A DNA stretch of 62,832 bases, from contig JAFSKE010000016.1 of the NCBI GenBank assembly GCA_017449135.1, positions 1 through 62,832 of the forward strand, read 5' to 3'. Of the stretch, positions 7,480-15,466 are shown in pieces. Position 1 is the first letter of the stretch, and every line of letters starts with the position of its first letter. This DNA is from Synergistaceae bacterium (GTDB taxonomy: Bacteria > Synergistota > Synergistia > Synergistales > Aminobacteriaceae). The position numbers were made by a program, and so were the translations under genes. Under the pieces are notes generated by a model that made no database searches, had not been told where the DNA came from, and saw only the letters and a program-made list of their open reading frames with translations.

Positions 7480-9993
7480 ATGAATAATAAAAATTCAAAT
7501 GAAACTAACATCTTTCAAACAATACAAGAAAGATACAACATTAAAGAAGTCGCAAAGAAATTAGGGATTAACCTTCATAAGGTTGGAAGCAGTTACAGAG
7601 CGGATTCAATAGCTAACAACGATAAAGGCAAAGACGCTTTTACGATTTACGAACAAAGCAACACATGGTTCGACTTCATGCTCAACATCGGTGGAGACAT
7701 TATAGACCTTGTTGCTTACGTGAATCATAATGGCGACAAAGGTGCAGCGGTGCGTGAGTTAATGCCTGAATGTGAACGTGAAAAATCTGAAAAAAGTTTT
7801 TCTGAAATTAAAAAATTCAATAATGACATTGAATACTGGCACAAGACAATTTTCGACACTTCTAAAAATTACAGTGTCAACGCATTGAAATATCTGCATT
7901 CACGCAAGATCACGGACGAGACGATTCATGAATTAAAAATCGGTCTCGAAGCATGGAATGGATCGTACAGAATCAGATTCCCTTATTTTGACAAAAACGG
8001 AAAAAAAATTATGTACTTCGTTTCAAGACGTTATGACTGGCTTGGAAAAGGTCAGGAAAACGAAAATGAACCGAAATACAAAAAGGCTTCACTTCAAGCT
8101 CATCCTTATCTTGATAACTCAATTCTCGGTCTCAATACACTTAACAGAAGGCGAGACGAATTGATTATCACGGAGGGAATGTTCGATTGGCTACACTGTT
8201 ATCAGCAGGGTTACAGTGTAATTTCACCGAACGGCACGGATTTTGGAGGTCTCATGCCTGAAGTTATCGAGATTATCAAAAACCAATTCAAGAGCGTAAT
8301 TTTAGCTTTTGATTCGGACGAAGCAGGGCAGAATGCGAATTACAAAATCGCTCGTCAACTTTTGTTAGAACGAATACCGTTCAAAATTTGGGTTAATCCT
8401 ATGGGCAAAGATGTCGCTGATTTTTGTGAGTTAGGCGGACAAGTTTCAACAATTATCAATTCAGCTCGTGCAGGTAAAAAATGGGCTATTGATTACATTC
8501 AACCGAAACAAAATTTTGAAGAACTCTCAATCAGCGAACGAGAAAAAGCACTTGAAAAATGTAAGGATTTCATTAAGACAATCGCACCTTACACTGACAG
8601 TGCAGACATTCACGAAATTTTAATTAATGCGAGAAATTACTTCCCGAAAGAATGGGTTTCGGAGTTATTCTCAATGGCAAGGAAAGGACCGAGAGAAACG
8701 GACGTAAGAGATATTGTTTGTGAGATTCACAAACTGCTTTATCACGAAAAAACAGGATTTTATGAGTATGACGAAGAAAAAGGCATTTGGGAGGCAAAAA
8801 CTGACACGGACATTCAGAGTTACATCAGCATTGCTTACGGCAGAAATGCTACAGGAGCAAAACTCACGTCAACTCTGAAAATCATAAAAGCCGACCCGAG
8901 AGTCAACAGCGATATTCCAATTAAGGAATTTAACAGACAGCCGTGCTTAGCATTTAGGAACGGAACTATTCACATTAATCCTAAAACAGGCGAAGTCAAA
9001 CTTAGACCTCACAGCGAATATGATTATTTAACTGTGAGACTGGATTTTGATTTTGATGAGAAAGCAGTTTGTCCGAGCTGGGAAAAATTTTTGAAAGAAG
9101 TTACGAACGGAAAAATCAACAGGCAAAAAATCATGCAGGAATTTGCAGGGTATATTTTGTTGCCTGATTGCAGATTTCAGAAAGCACTCATGCTCAAAGG
9201 CGGAGGAGCGAACGGAAAAAGCGTTTTCACAAAAGTAATCAGTTCTGTTTTAGGAGGAGCAAAGACAGGCAGAGGATATGTTTCAGCAGTTGAACCGTCA
9301 AGATTCAGTGAAAATTTCAGAGCTATAGGTTTGAAGGATTCACTTGTCAACATTTCTACAGAAACTGAGACGAACTTAAAAGGAGCTGAGGGAGTTTTTA
9401 AGAAAATCGTTGCAGGCGAAACTCTTGAAGACAGTTACAAGCACAAAGACCCAATTCCGTTTGATGTAAGAACGAAATTAATGATGTGCTGTAATGATCT
9501 GCCGATACTTAACGACACGTCCGAAGGATTTTTAAGACGTTTGTTAGTTGTCGAACTCCCAATGCACTATGTTGAATCCTACAGAGTAAAACCGAACACA
9601 AACGACAGACCTGTAAATCCTAATTTGGAGCAGGAACTTTCAAAGGAACAGTCTGGAATTTTCAACTGGATGCTTGCAGGACTTCAACGTTTACTCGCTC
9701 AGGACGGGTTCACAGAGGACGAAGAAATTATCAAATACCGTGAAGAACTTGCAAGAGAAAACAACCCAATTATCCTTTTTGCGGAAGAAGAAGTAATTGA
9801 CAATCTCGAAGGGCAAAACGTACCTCGCAGTAAGATTTTTGCAACGTACAGAGGATGGGCAGACAAAAACGCTGTAATGCCAACATCAGCCAGCAAGTTC
9901 TACGGCAAACTCAGAACGGTGTTAAAACATCTCGGAGTTAAGTTTACAGAAGAAGGAAGGCAGTGGATATTTGAAGAAGTAGAAAGAAAGTGA
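7480..9993 (+). CDS. Phage/plasmid DNA primase-helicase (TOPRIM plus D5-type SF3 helicase)
   Basis: 837 residues. The N-terminus resembles a CHC2-type primase module without zinc cysteines (AKKLGINL, DSIANNDKGKDAF, GGDIIDLVAY). A TOPRIM domain follows with IITEGMFDW near residue 228 and LAFDSDEAG near 277, supplying the metal-binding Glu and Asp-x-Asp. The C-terminal half is a D5/P4-like superfamily 3 helicase: Walker A GGGANGKS near 573, then DSLVNISTE and the sensor segment MMCCNDLP. Such proteins prime and unwind at the origin of plasmids, satellites and phages. GGAGG precedes the ATG. It is the replication core of the accessory module and sits next to a CopG-like gene. Confidence 0.9.
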   Translation: MNNKNSNETNIFQTIQERYNIKEVAKKLGINLHKVGSSYRADSIANNDKGKDAFTIYEQSNTWFDFMLNIGGDIIDLVAYVNHNGDKGAAVRELMPECEREKSEKSFSEIKKFNNDIEYWHKTIFDTSKNYSVNALKYLHSRKITDETIHELKIGLEAWNGSYRIRFPYFDKNGKKIMYFVSRRYDWLGKGQENENEPKYKKASLQAHPYLDNSILGLNTLNRRRDELIITEGMFDWLHCYQQGYSVISPNGTDFGGLMPEVIEIIKNQFKSVILAFDSDEAGQNANYKIARQLLLERIPFKIWVNPMGKDVADFCELGGQVSTIINSARAGKKWAIDYIQPKQNFEELSISEREKALEKCKDFIKTIAPYTDSADIHEILINARNYFPKEWVSELFSMARKGPRETDVRDIVCEIHKLLYHEKTGFYEYDEEKGIWEAKTDTDIQSYISIAYGRNATGAKLTSTLKIIKADPRVNSDIPIKEFNRQPCLAFRNGTIHINPKTGEVKLRPHSEYDYLTVRLDFDFDEKAVCPSWEKFLKEVTNGKINRQKIMQEFAGYILLPDCRFQKALMLKGGGANGKSVFTKVISSVLGGAKTGRGYVSAVEPSRFSENFRAIGLKDSLVNISTETETNLKGAEGVFKKIVAGETLEDSYKHKDPIPFDVRTKLMMCCNDLPILNDTSEGFLRRLLVVELPMHYVESYRVKPNTNDRPVNPNLEQELSKEQSGIFNWMLAGLQRLLAQDGFTEDEEIIKYREELARENNPIILFAEEEVIDNLEGQNVPRSKIFATYRGWADKNAVMPTSASKFYGKLRTVLKHLGVKFTEEGRQWIFEEVERK

Positions 9994-10468
9994 AGTAAAA
10001 AAGAAGAAAGTAAATAAGAAATTAAAACAGCCTCCAAACTCGAAGGCCTCTATTATTGTGTCAAAATTTAGTTAGAGTTACTATTTTTCTCCCATTTTAT
10101 GACAATCCGACCAAATCAAGAATAAAAATTCGTTTTAGTTGATTTTTCCACTTACCATTTCCAGATCGAACGTAAAACATGCCATTTTACATAAATCCTT
10201 GTAAATACTGAATAAATGCTGAATTTGTTTTCTCACCTTTTTTCAATTCATATCAAATCATTTTGTAAAGAAAATTTTTGTAAAAAATTACTTATTTAGA
10301 TTATCAGTAAAGAAATACAAATTTTTTTTTTATGAATTGATTTTTAGTATGTTATATAAATACAGATAATTTTACTTTATATAGTGAATTAATTTAGGTG
10401 TATCATAATTAAATCGTAATTAATATGATATGAAATATTGAATTTAAGAATTTTGGAGGAAATAAAAA
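9994..10468. other. Intergenic region after primase-helicase
   Basis: 475 bases, very AT-rich in the second half. I see no coding frame with a binding site, no strong terminator hairpin and no iteron array. GGAGGAAATAAAA at its end is the binding site for the interrupted GNAT gene. Its place beside the replication gene makes it a candidate origin region, but nothing in the sequence demonstrates that. Confidence 0.3.
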
Positions 10469-10894
10469 ATGTTAATGTTAAGGTTCAAAACAAAAGGAAA
10501 TAAAAGCAATTACGCACTGTTTTACGAACCCGAAACGAGTGAATGGGTTGAAGGCGACACATTGTCAAGCAAGTAGGTTGATTTTAATTTTTACGATGGT
10601 GATGTTCATATTGGATACATGCAGTTCTTTGAAGGGTACGATGAAGACAGCGAGTTAGATTTTGGTTTCGTGTTGAGTTTTGAAGTTTTTGAAGCATTCC
10701 GCAACAAAGGTTATGGAACGCAAATTTTGAAGATGCTCGCTCAAAAATACGGTAAGATTTATCTTTGCCCGACAGATGAAAATAACGAACGACTTTACGC
10801 AAGAATCGGTGAAGAAATTGATTTCGCAAAATGCCCTGAAATGATTCAAAGCAATTTTGATACTTACGAAAAAATGTTTTTAATCGAAGGATAA
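10469..10894 (+). pseudogene. GNAT-like acetyltransferase gene interrupted by an in-frame TAG
   Basis: From the ATG at 10469 (GGAGG 8 nt upstream) 35 codons read MLMLRFKTKGNKSNYALFYE and on, then TAG at 10574-10576, then the same frame continues open to TAA at 10894. The second part contains EAFRNKGYGTQILKML, the acetyl-CoA-binding motif A of GNAT enzymes, so the two parts are one gene of ~141 codons. TAG is a normal stop elsewhere in the window (6289, 11460, 14246), so genome-wide recoding is unlikely. Either a nonsense mutation or local readthrough; an internal ATG at 10619 could make a 91-residue product. Confidence 0.65.
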
Positions 10895-10902
10895 CAGAAA
10901 AA

Positions 10903-10927
10903 GGATTAGCCTTCGGGCTAACCCTTC
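10903..10927 (+). terminator. UUCG-capped hairpin after the GNAT gene
   Basis: TTAGCC-TTCG-GGCTAA forms a stem closed by the very stable cUUCGg tetraloop, extended by two G-C pairs past one mismatch. There is no long T-run before the next binding site (AAAAGGAG), so it may be an attenuator or mRNA-stabilising element rather than a full terminator. Confidence 0.5.
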
Positions 10928-10946
10928 TAAAAGGAGAAAAAAAGAA

Positions 10947-11237
10947 ATGACAGATTTAGAAAAAAAAGCAGATAAATATCGTTTGAATTTTGTAACAACA
11001 CCTGAACGTATTGGAGTAAAATTTTTCACTGCACAAGCTGTTTTACTGAATTTTGGAAACAAAATTCTCATGAGTAAATATTGTTACACTTGGAAAAATG
11101 AAACTGGCTATTGTGCTGCGGTTTACATTTTCACAACTGAAAATCACGATTGCGATGGAACAATCGAGCTGGTAAAAGTCAGTGATGAGCTTTTTGAAGA
11201 TAACGGACATGCGATCGAGTGGGCATTAAAGCAGTGA
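10947..11237 (+). CDS. Hypothetical accessory protein, 96 residues
   Basis: Good binding site (AAAGGAG) and start MTDLEKKADKYRLNFVTTPE. The sequence looks like a small mixed alpha/beta domain; there is no membrane segment or known motif. It lies between the GNAT pseudogene and the IStron-interrupted gene, all in one direction, as expected for cargo of a phage- or plasmid-like element. Confidence 0.65.
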   Translation: MTDLEKKADKYRLNFVTTPERIGVKFFTAQAVLLNFGNKILMSKYCYTWKNETGYCAAVYIFTTENHDCDGTIELVKVSDELFEDNGHAIEWALKQ

Positions 11238-11259
11238 TTTTAAGAAAGGAGAAAAATTT

Positions 11260-11460
11260 ATGTCGCATTTTTCAGTTGCAGTTTTAACGACGGATGAAAG
11301 TCTAAGTGTTGATGAACTTTTGGAGCTGTACAATGCAGAACTCACTGTCGCTCCTTATCTTGTTTACACAAAGCAGGAAGCTATTGAAAAAGGGAGAAAA
11401 CTTTATCCTCAAAGTTCAGATAAGGAACGTTGGAAAATAAAACTGTTATTAAAAATTTAG
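11260..11460 (+). CDS. 5' exon of an intron-interrupted phage-type protein (MSHFSV family)
   Basis: The frame starts MSHFSVAVLTTDESLSVDEL and continues LLELYNAELTVAPYLVYTKQEAI, matching the N-terminus of a phage/plasmid family of unknown function that begins MSHF(S/T)V and ends in VDCHI. It runs into intron sequence and stops at 11460. The matching C-terminus, ending TVLTIVDCHMCHI, lies beyond the IStron at 13944-14246. The exact 5' splice site is not resolved; it lies somewhere around 11430-11500. The family's usual middle (a WDWYxIGGRW-like segment) is not seen in either exon, so some host sequence may be lost. Confidence 0.65.
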   Translation: MSHFSVAVLTTDESLSVDELLELYNAELTVAPYLVYTKQEAIEKGRKLYPQSSDKERWKIKLLLKI

Positions 11461-11489
11461 AAAAACTTAAACAAAATTATTCATAAGTA

Positions 11490-11910
11490 TAAATTTATAG
11501 CAGAAAACCCTTTGTATCGAGTAATCGGTGCAAACTCAACGTTAAATGCTTTTAATCCCTAAAGCCGTATGACCTAAACAGTAGCTGGAAACGGCAAGCT
11601 GAATGGTGTGAAAGCAGAAAAAATAATACGGATAGCACAAGGTGAAATAAAACAGATCAGTGTTGATGATGTGGCACATCGAAAACGTCTGCCCTAAATG
11701 CTTTTACAATGGGTCTTTAGCAGGGAACGCCCTAAACTCTTTTGAGCATGGGAGACCTCCAACGACTATCTCCTTGAGGAAGAGTAAAACCGTAAGCCAA
11801 TGACGGAAGAAAAATGTTGCCCCGTATTTTACGGGTGAAGATATAGTCTGCGCTGGCGTGAAAGCGTCAGGTGTCTGCTTGTGAGAGTAAGACCGCTATG
11901 AATTTGCGAT
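11490..11910 (+). ncRNA. Group I intron ribozyme core (5' part of the IStron)
   Basis: Conserved-looking elements appear in the expected order. GACTAT in CCAACGACTATCTCC (near 11763) pairs with ATAGTC in GAAGATATAGTCT (near 11840), as in P7. CCCGTATTTTACGGG (11822-11836) forms a P8-like hairpin. CTGGCG-TGAAAG-CGTCAG (near 11853) forms a P9-type hairpin. TCCCTAAAG and CTTTAGCAGGGA are distant complementary arms. No protein frame fits here. The 3' end of the intron presumably lies at the right end of the element near 13957, so tnpA, tnpB and omega RNA are inside the intron. Confidence 0.75.
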
Positions 11911-11926
11911 TCATGGTGAACAAGAT

Positions 11927-11957
11927 AAATATATACAAACTTGACAGAATTATACAA
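11927..11957. repeat. Left copy of IStron inverted repeat
   Basis: The reverse complement of this stretch matches 13924-13954, with a perfect GTATAATTCTGT core and a GTT(T)GTAYATATTT end. It overlaps the tnpA -35 box, so a protein binding it could regulate tnpA as well as mark an element end. Confidence 0.65.
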
Positions 11958-11969
11958 AATCCTTATAAT
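11941..11969 (+). promoter_or_regulatory. Consensus promoter of IS607 tnpA
   Basis: TTGACA (11941-11946), 17-bp spacer, TATAAT (11964-11969): a perfect sigma-70 consensus 32 nt before the tnpA ATG. The -35 box lies inside the left inverted repeat. Confidence 0.8.
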
Positions 11970-12001
11970 AAATTAAAAATTATAAGGACGGTGATGATAC
12001 T

Positions 12002-12619
12002 ATGGAATTAGTAAGTATAGGTAAATTTGCTAAAATGGTCGGAGTTACAACAACTACTTTGAGGCGTATGCACCAAAGAGGTGATTTAATTCCTTATCAT
12101 ATTACAAAAAGCGGAACTCGTTACTATTCTATGGAGCAGCTTAAAGAATTTTCAAGCTCATCAGTATCCGAAAAAATTGTAGTTGGTTATTGCAGGGTTT
12201 CAACTCTTGCACAAAAAGATGACTTAGAAAAGCAAATCGAAAATGTAAAATCTTATATGTATGCTAAAGGGTATAAATTTGAGATAATTACAGATATTGG
12301 TTCAGGTATCAACTACAAGAAGAAAGGATTATTGAAACTCATCGATAAGATAAATAATCATGAAATTTGTACAGTAGTTATATTGTACAAAGATAGGTTA
12401 GTACGTTTTGGTTTTGAACTTTTAGAATATCTTTGTGAAATTAATGGTACTAACATAGAAATTGTTGATAATACTGAATATAGCAAAGAGCAGGAATTGA
12501 CTGATGACCTTATTCAGATTATTACAGTTTTTGCAAATAGATTATATGGACAAAGATCGAAAAAGACAAAAAAGCTAATTGATGAGGTAAGGCAAAATGC
12601 TAAGAGCGATAAAAATTAG
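12002..12619 (+). CDS. tnpA: IS607-family transposase TnpA (serine recombinase with MerR-like HTH)
   Basis: 205 residues. Residues 1-50 are a MerR-like HTH (SIGKFAKMVGVTTTTLRRMH, then GDLIPY). The catalytic domain follows with VVGYCRVSTLAQKDDLEKQ, nucleophile Ser67, and later VVILYKDRLVRFG and ITVFANRLYG. DNA binding before catalysis is the hallmark of IS607 transposases, the reverse of normal resolvases. It catalyses movement of the element with low target specificity. AAGGACGGTG precedes the ATG. The 3' end overlaps tnpB by 23 nt. Confidence 0.93.
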   Translation: MELVSIGKFAKMVGVTTTTLRRMHQRGDLIPYHITKSGTRYYSMEQLKEFSSSSVSEKIVVGYCRVSTLAQKDDLEKQIENVKSYMYAKGYKFEIITDIGSGINYKKKGLLKLIDKINNHEICTVVILYKDRLVRFGFELLEYLCEINGTNIEIVDNTEYSKEQELTDDLIQIITVFANRLYGQRSKKTKKLIDEVRQNAKSDKN

Positions 12620-13775
12620 ACTGCTTCCAACAGAAGAGCAAGAAGTTCTATTTTGGAAAAGTGCTGGAACAGCAAGATGGGCATATAATTTTTATCTTTC
12701 TGAAAAAGAACGTGTTTATAAAGAATACGTAAAAAATGGTAATACTGGCAAAAAGGACATTACTGGAAATGAAGTTAGGAAATATATTAATAATGAATTG
12801 AAGAAAACAACGCATAAGTGGTTGTCCGAAATAGGCAGTAATGTCATGAAACAGGGCGTAAAGGACGCAGAAGAAGCATATCAGCGATATATTAAGAAAG
12901 TATCTGGAAAACCTAAATTTAAGTCAAGACGCAGAAGTAAAATTAGCTTTTACGTTAATTATGAGAGCTTAAAGCGAAAGCAGGGAGGCTTTCACGGTGA
13001 AAAAATAGGTTTTGTGAAAACTTCTAAATCATTACCTAAAATAGGTAAGAATGAAAAATATTCTAATCCTCGAATTTCATATGACGGTAAATTTTGGTAT
13101 TTATCAGTTGGATATGAAGTTAAGGAGATACAAAAATCTAAATTAAACGGTAAAAGTATCGGTATTGATTTAGGAGTAAAAGATTTAGCGATTTTATCAA
13201 CGGGTAAGGTTTATAAAAATATCAATAAAACTAAAGAAGTTCGCAGATTAGAAAAGAAGTTGAAACGAGAACAGAGAAAGGCATCTCGTAAACTTCAAAA
13301 TAATATCAAGAGTTATGATAAAAACTGCCGTCTGATATGGAAACGTCCGTTAAAGGAATGTAAAAATATAAGCTGTCAAAACCAGAAGATAAGGCTTGTT
13401 TATAAAAGGATAGACGATATTCGTACCAATTATTTACATCAAACAACAACAGCGATAGTGAAAACCAAGCCATCGCAAATTGTAATGGAGACATTAAATA
13501 TAAAAGGTATGATGAAGAACAGGCATTTATCTAAAGCAATAGCAGCACAAAAACTCTATGAGTTCAAGAGACAAATTCAATATAAAAGTGAATTATACGG
13601 AATTGAACTTATAGAAGCTGATAGATTTTATCCAAGTTCAAAGACTTGTTCATGTTGTGGATATATAAAACGTGATTTGAAATTATCAGACCGAACATAT
13701 ATATGTCCTGAATGCGGATTGGTAATTGACAGGGATTTGAATGCAGCAATAAATTTAGCAAATTATAAAGTTTAA
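12597..13775 (+). CDS. tnpB: TnpB RNA-guided endonuclease
   Basis: 392 residues, full length for an IS605/IS607-type TnpB, ancestor of Cas12. An N-terminal HTH region is followed by a split RuvC domain with Asp191 (SIGIDLGVKDLA), Glu298 (IVMETLNIKGM) and a final Asp in DRDLNAA (378-380). A zinc knuckle CSCCGY...CPECG (351-374) lies between the last two. All key residues are present, so it is probably active. With omega RNA from the element's 3' end it would cut donor sites left after excision, keeping the element in place. The gene overlaps tnpA. Confidence 0.95.
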   Translation: MLRAIKIRLLPTEEQEVLFWKSAGTARWAYNFYLSEKERVYKEYVKNGNTGKKDITGNEVRKYINNELKKTTHKWLSEIGSNVMKQGVKDAEEAYQRYIKKVSGKPKFKSRRRSKISFYVNYESLKRKQGGFHGEKIGFVKTSKSLPKIGKNEKYSNPRISYDGKFWYLSVGYEVKEIQKSKLNGKSIGIDLGVKDLAILSTGKVYKNINKTKEVRRLEKKLKREQRKASRKLQNNIKSYDKNCRLIWKRPLKECKNISCQNQKIRLVYKRIDDIRTNYLHQTTTAIVKTKPSQIVMETLNIKGMMKNRHLSKAIAAQKLYEFKRQIQYKSELYGIELIEADRFYPSSKTCSCCGYIKRDLKLSDRTYICPECGLVIDRDLNAAINLANYKV

Positions 13776-13789
13776 GATCGTTCACTAAA

Positions 13790-13957
13790 AAGAACACTTA
13801 AATATGTACCTAACGCTACTGGGGAATTTAAGCCTGTGGAGAATTACATCAAACGAAAGTAGCATAAGCAAAATCGGATTCGATGAAGCAGGAAGGCATA
13901 TCAAGAGAATGCCACAGTATAAATAGTATAATTCTGTATAAAGTTGTACATATTTAT
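13790..13957 (+). ncRNA. Omega-RNA (right-end) region of the IStron
   Basis: The stretch after tnpB carries words typical of right ends of TnpB elements (GGGGAATTTAAGCCTGTGG and GATGAAGCAGGAAGGC) and can fold extensively. In such elements the 3' end is the scaffold of the guide RNA, and the guide comes from flanking DNA. The guide would therefore begin near 13958, in the 3' exon. The same RNA must also supply the 3' part of the group I intron. Confidence 0.7.
13924..13954. repeat. Right copy of IStron inverted repeat
   Basis: Inverted match to 11927-11957 (GTATAATTCTGT perfect; remainder near-perfect). It places the right border of the element just downstream, close to where the host frame resumes. 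Confidence 0.65.
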
Positions 13958-14246
13958 CGTAGCGGATATTGTTGTTGAACATGCTCCGCTTAAAATAGGC
14001 GAAGAAAAACCGTTTAGTTTTTACAAGGGAGAATATTATCGGGAAGTTTACAGCGACCGAGAAACTTACGCAAAAAAGCAGGCTCAATTTTATACCTATG
14101 CCGTCATAACTCCAAACGGATTATGGTACGAACAAAGTAAAGATGAAGATTTAGAATGGGCAAATAATTTTGTCAAAGATTTTATTGAATGTGAAGACCC
14201 TGAAACAGTTTTGACGATTGTTGACTGTCATATGTGTCATATTTAG
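13944..14246 (+). CDS. 3' exon of the intron-interrupted MSHFSV-family protein
   Basis: Open frame encoding VADIVVEHAPLKIGEE, later FYTYAVITPNGLWYE, and ending ETVLTIVDCHMCHI. The YAV...G.WYE and LTIVDCH signatures are the C-terminus of the phage family whose N-terminus is at 11260. There is no start codon with a binding site, as expected for an exon. The junction lies between the end of the element (~13957) and about 13965. The omega-RNA guide would derive from its first bases. Confidence 0.65.
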   Translation: MYIFIVADIVVEHAPLKIGEEKPFSFYKGEYYREVYSDRETYAKKQAQFYTYAVITPNGLWYEQSKDEDLEWANNFVKDFIECEDPETVLTIVDCHMCHI

Positions 14247-14617
14247 GAGAGCTGAGACTTTTTCCATTTCTCAGCTTCATTTAATGCTTCCATTAATATC
14301 GTTTTATTAGTTTTTCTTTTATTACGTTTCCGTTCAATTTCTTTTATTACTTCAGGTTTATTTTTTGTATTTGTACTATTCTCGTCATTTGATATTTTCT
14401 TATTTGCCAACACCGCTTGTTTTATATCTTCAAAAGGAACGTTGTAGATTTCAGCCATTTTTTCGCCGATCCTGAAAGTCATATCGTTTAATCCAGTTTC
14501 GTATCTGCCCAGCCTATTCACTCCAATATCTAATAAAATAGCTGCTTCAGCTTGCGTATATCCTGCTTTTATTCTTATTTTTGCAAGCTGTGATGTGTTC
14601 GTTTGTCTTTTCGACAT
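14243..14617 (-). CDS. XRE-family HTH regulator
   Basis: 124 residues. A Cro/cI-type HTH occupies residues ~9-65: KIRIKAGYTQAEAAILLDIG, then VNRLGRYETGLNDM and MAEIYNVPFEDI. The C-terminus is very basic (KEIERKRNKRKTNK). The start at 14617 is chosen because GGAGGATATAAAA precedes it; the upstream extension to 14674 has no similarity. It is the last gene of a reverse-strand run with two coiled-coil membrane proteins and a second XRE gene, and overlaps the end of the 3' exon above. Confidence 0.8.
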   Translation of the reverse strand: MSKRQTNTSQLAKIRIKAGYTQAEAAILLDIGVNRLGRYETGLNDMTFRIGEKMAEIYNVPFEDIKQAVLANKKISNDENSTNTKNKPEVIKEIERKRNKRKTNKTILMEALNEAEKWKKSQLS

Positions 14618-14694
14618 TTTTATATCCTCCGTTGTTCTTCGTATTATTATACACTGTTTTAGAAAGATGAGCAACGGTGAATTATATTATGTGA

Positions 14695-15123
14695 TTATTC
14701 ATTTTTCTTACTACCTTGCTTAAACAAAGTCATAATTCCAGCGATACCTTCGGTGAATGCAGCAAAAAGAGATTTAACTCCAGCAACAATTTGAGGCATT
14801 GCGAAAACTACGAGAATGATTGAGAGTAACCAATAATCCCAGTGATATAAACCAACTACATCATGTTTTAATCCTTCAACATCTCTTTGAAGGACTCCGA
14901 TTTCTGCATGAACTTTGTCGAACTCTGAATGAACTTCTTTTTTGAAATCGTTAATATCATTTCTAACTTCAGTCTTAAAGTTATTCATTTCATTTTGCAT
15001 TTTTACCATGAACTCGGCATTTTGTTGCTGCATTACAGCAAGATTTTTTTCGAGGACTGCTTCGAGCCTGTCCATGCGAGCGTTAAAAACTTCTACTGTT
15101 ACAAAATTATCGTTGCTTGTCAT
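14695..15123 (-). CDS. Coiled-coil membrane protein, 142 residues
   Basis: Residues ~10-95 are a long heptad-rich coiled coil (MDRLEAVLEKNLAVMQQQ, FKTEVRNDINDFKKEVH). A hydrophobic segment (WLLSIILVVFAMPQIVAGV) and a short amphipathic tail follow. This layout recalls XhlA/Bdr-type accessory proteins of mobile elements, but sequence similarity is not specific. Its ATG lies 1 nt after the previous stop, so it is co-translated with the next coiled-coil gene. Confidence 0.65.
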   Translation of the reverse strand: MTSNDNFVTVEVFNARMDRLEAVLEKNLAVMQQQNAEFMVKMQNEMNNFKTEVRNDINDFKKEVHSEFDKVHAEIGVLQRDVEGLKHDVVGLYHWDYWLLSIILVVFAMPQIVAGVKSLFAAFTEGIAGIMTLFKQGSKKNE

Positions 15124-15124
15124 T

Positions 15125-15466
15125 TTATTTCCCTATATTCAGTAAAGCCTTTGAAATTGCGTTATCTACAATGTTTTGAACCTGCTCAACTGTCGTGTAT
15201 TTCGCCTCTTTTCTCTTGGAATTTTCACGTAAAGACGGAGCAAGAGTAACAAAAAATCCAACAATAGCAATGACTACAGCAATGGTTAATGTCGGAATAG
15301 CAAATCCCCAGTAAATTGAAGTTTGTAAATGTTCATGTGCCTGATTATTTAATCTTATTTCAGTTTCGATTAAATTTTCAAGTTTATCGAATCTTTTTTC
15401 CAAAGAGTTCATTTTTAGATTAAAAGTTTCTTCTTTAATGTAAATCGTTTCGTCTTTACTCGTCAT
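15125..15466 (-). CDS. Coiled-coil membrane protein, 113 residues
   Basis: Starts MTSKDETIYIKEETFNLKMN, much like its downstream neighbour (MTSNDNFVTVEVFNARMDRL), so the two are probably diverged duplicates. A coiled coil (~15-50) is followed by a membrane helix (YWGFAIPTLTIAVVIAIVGF) and a cytoplasmic tail with SLRENSKRKEAK. Its ATG overlaps the stop of the upstream XRE gene by 4 nt. Function unknown. Confidence 0.65.
   Translation of the reverse strand: MTSKDETIYIKEETFNLKMNSLEKRFDKLENLIETEIRLNNQAHEHLQTSIYWGFAIPTLTIAVVIAIVGFFVTLAPSLRENSKRKEAKYTTVEQVQNIVDNAISKALLNIGK

Larger units (their letters stand above)
11461..13957 (+). mobile_element. IStron: group I intron fused to an IS607-family element (ends approximate)
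   Basis: In order: a group I intron core (about 11490-11910), tnpA, tnpB, and an omega-RNA-like right end, all inside a gene whose two halves lie at 11260-11460 and 13944-14246. This is the IStron arrangement known from Clostridioides and relatives, in which the transposon inserts and the ribozyme splices itself from the mRNA. Sequences at 11927-11957 and 13924-13954 are imperfect inverted repeats sharing GTATAATTCTGT. The outer borders are not proven because IS607 elements have no fixed terminal repeats. Confidence 0.8.

Noticed and set aside
10574..10576. Evidence for amber reassignment in the mobile module
   Set aside because: TAG ends several other genes of the same region (6289, 11460, 14246), so a genome- or element-wide code change is not supported.
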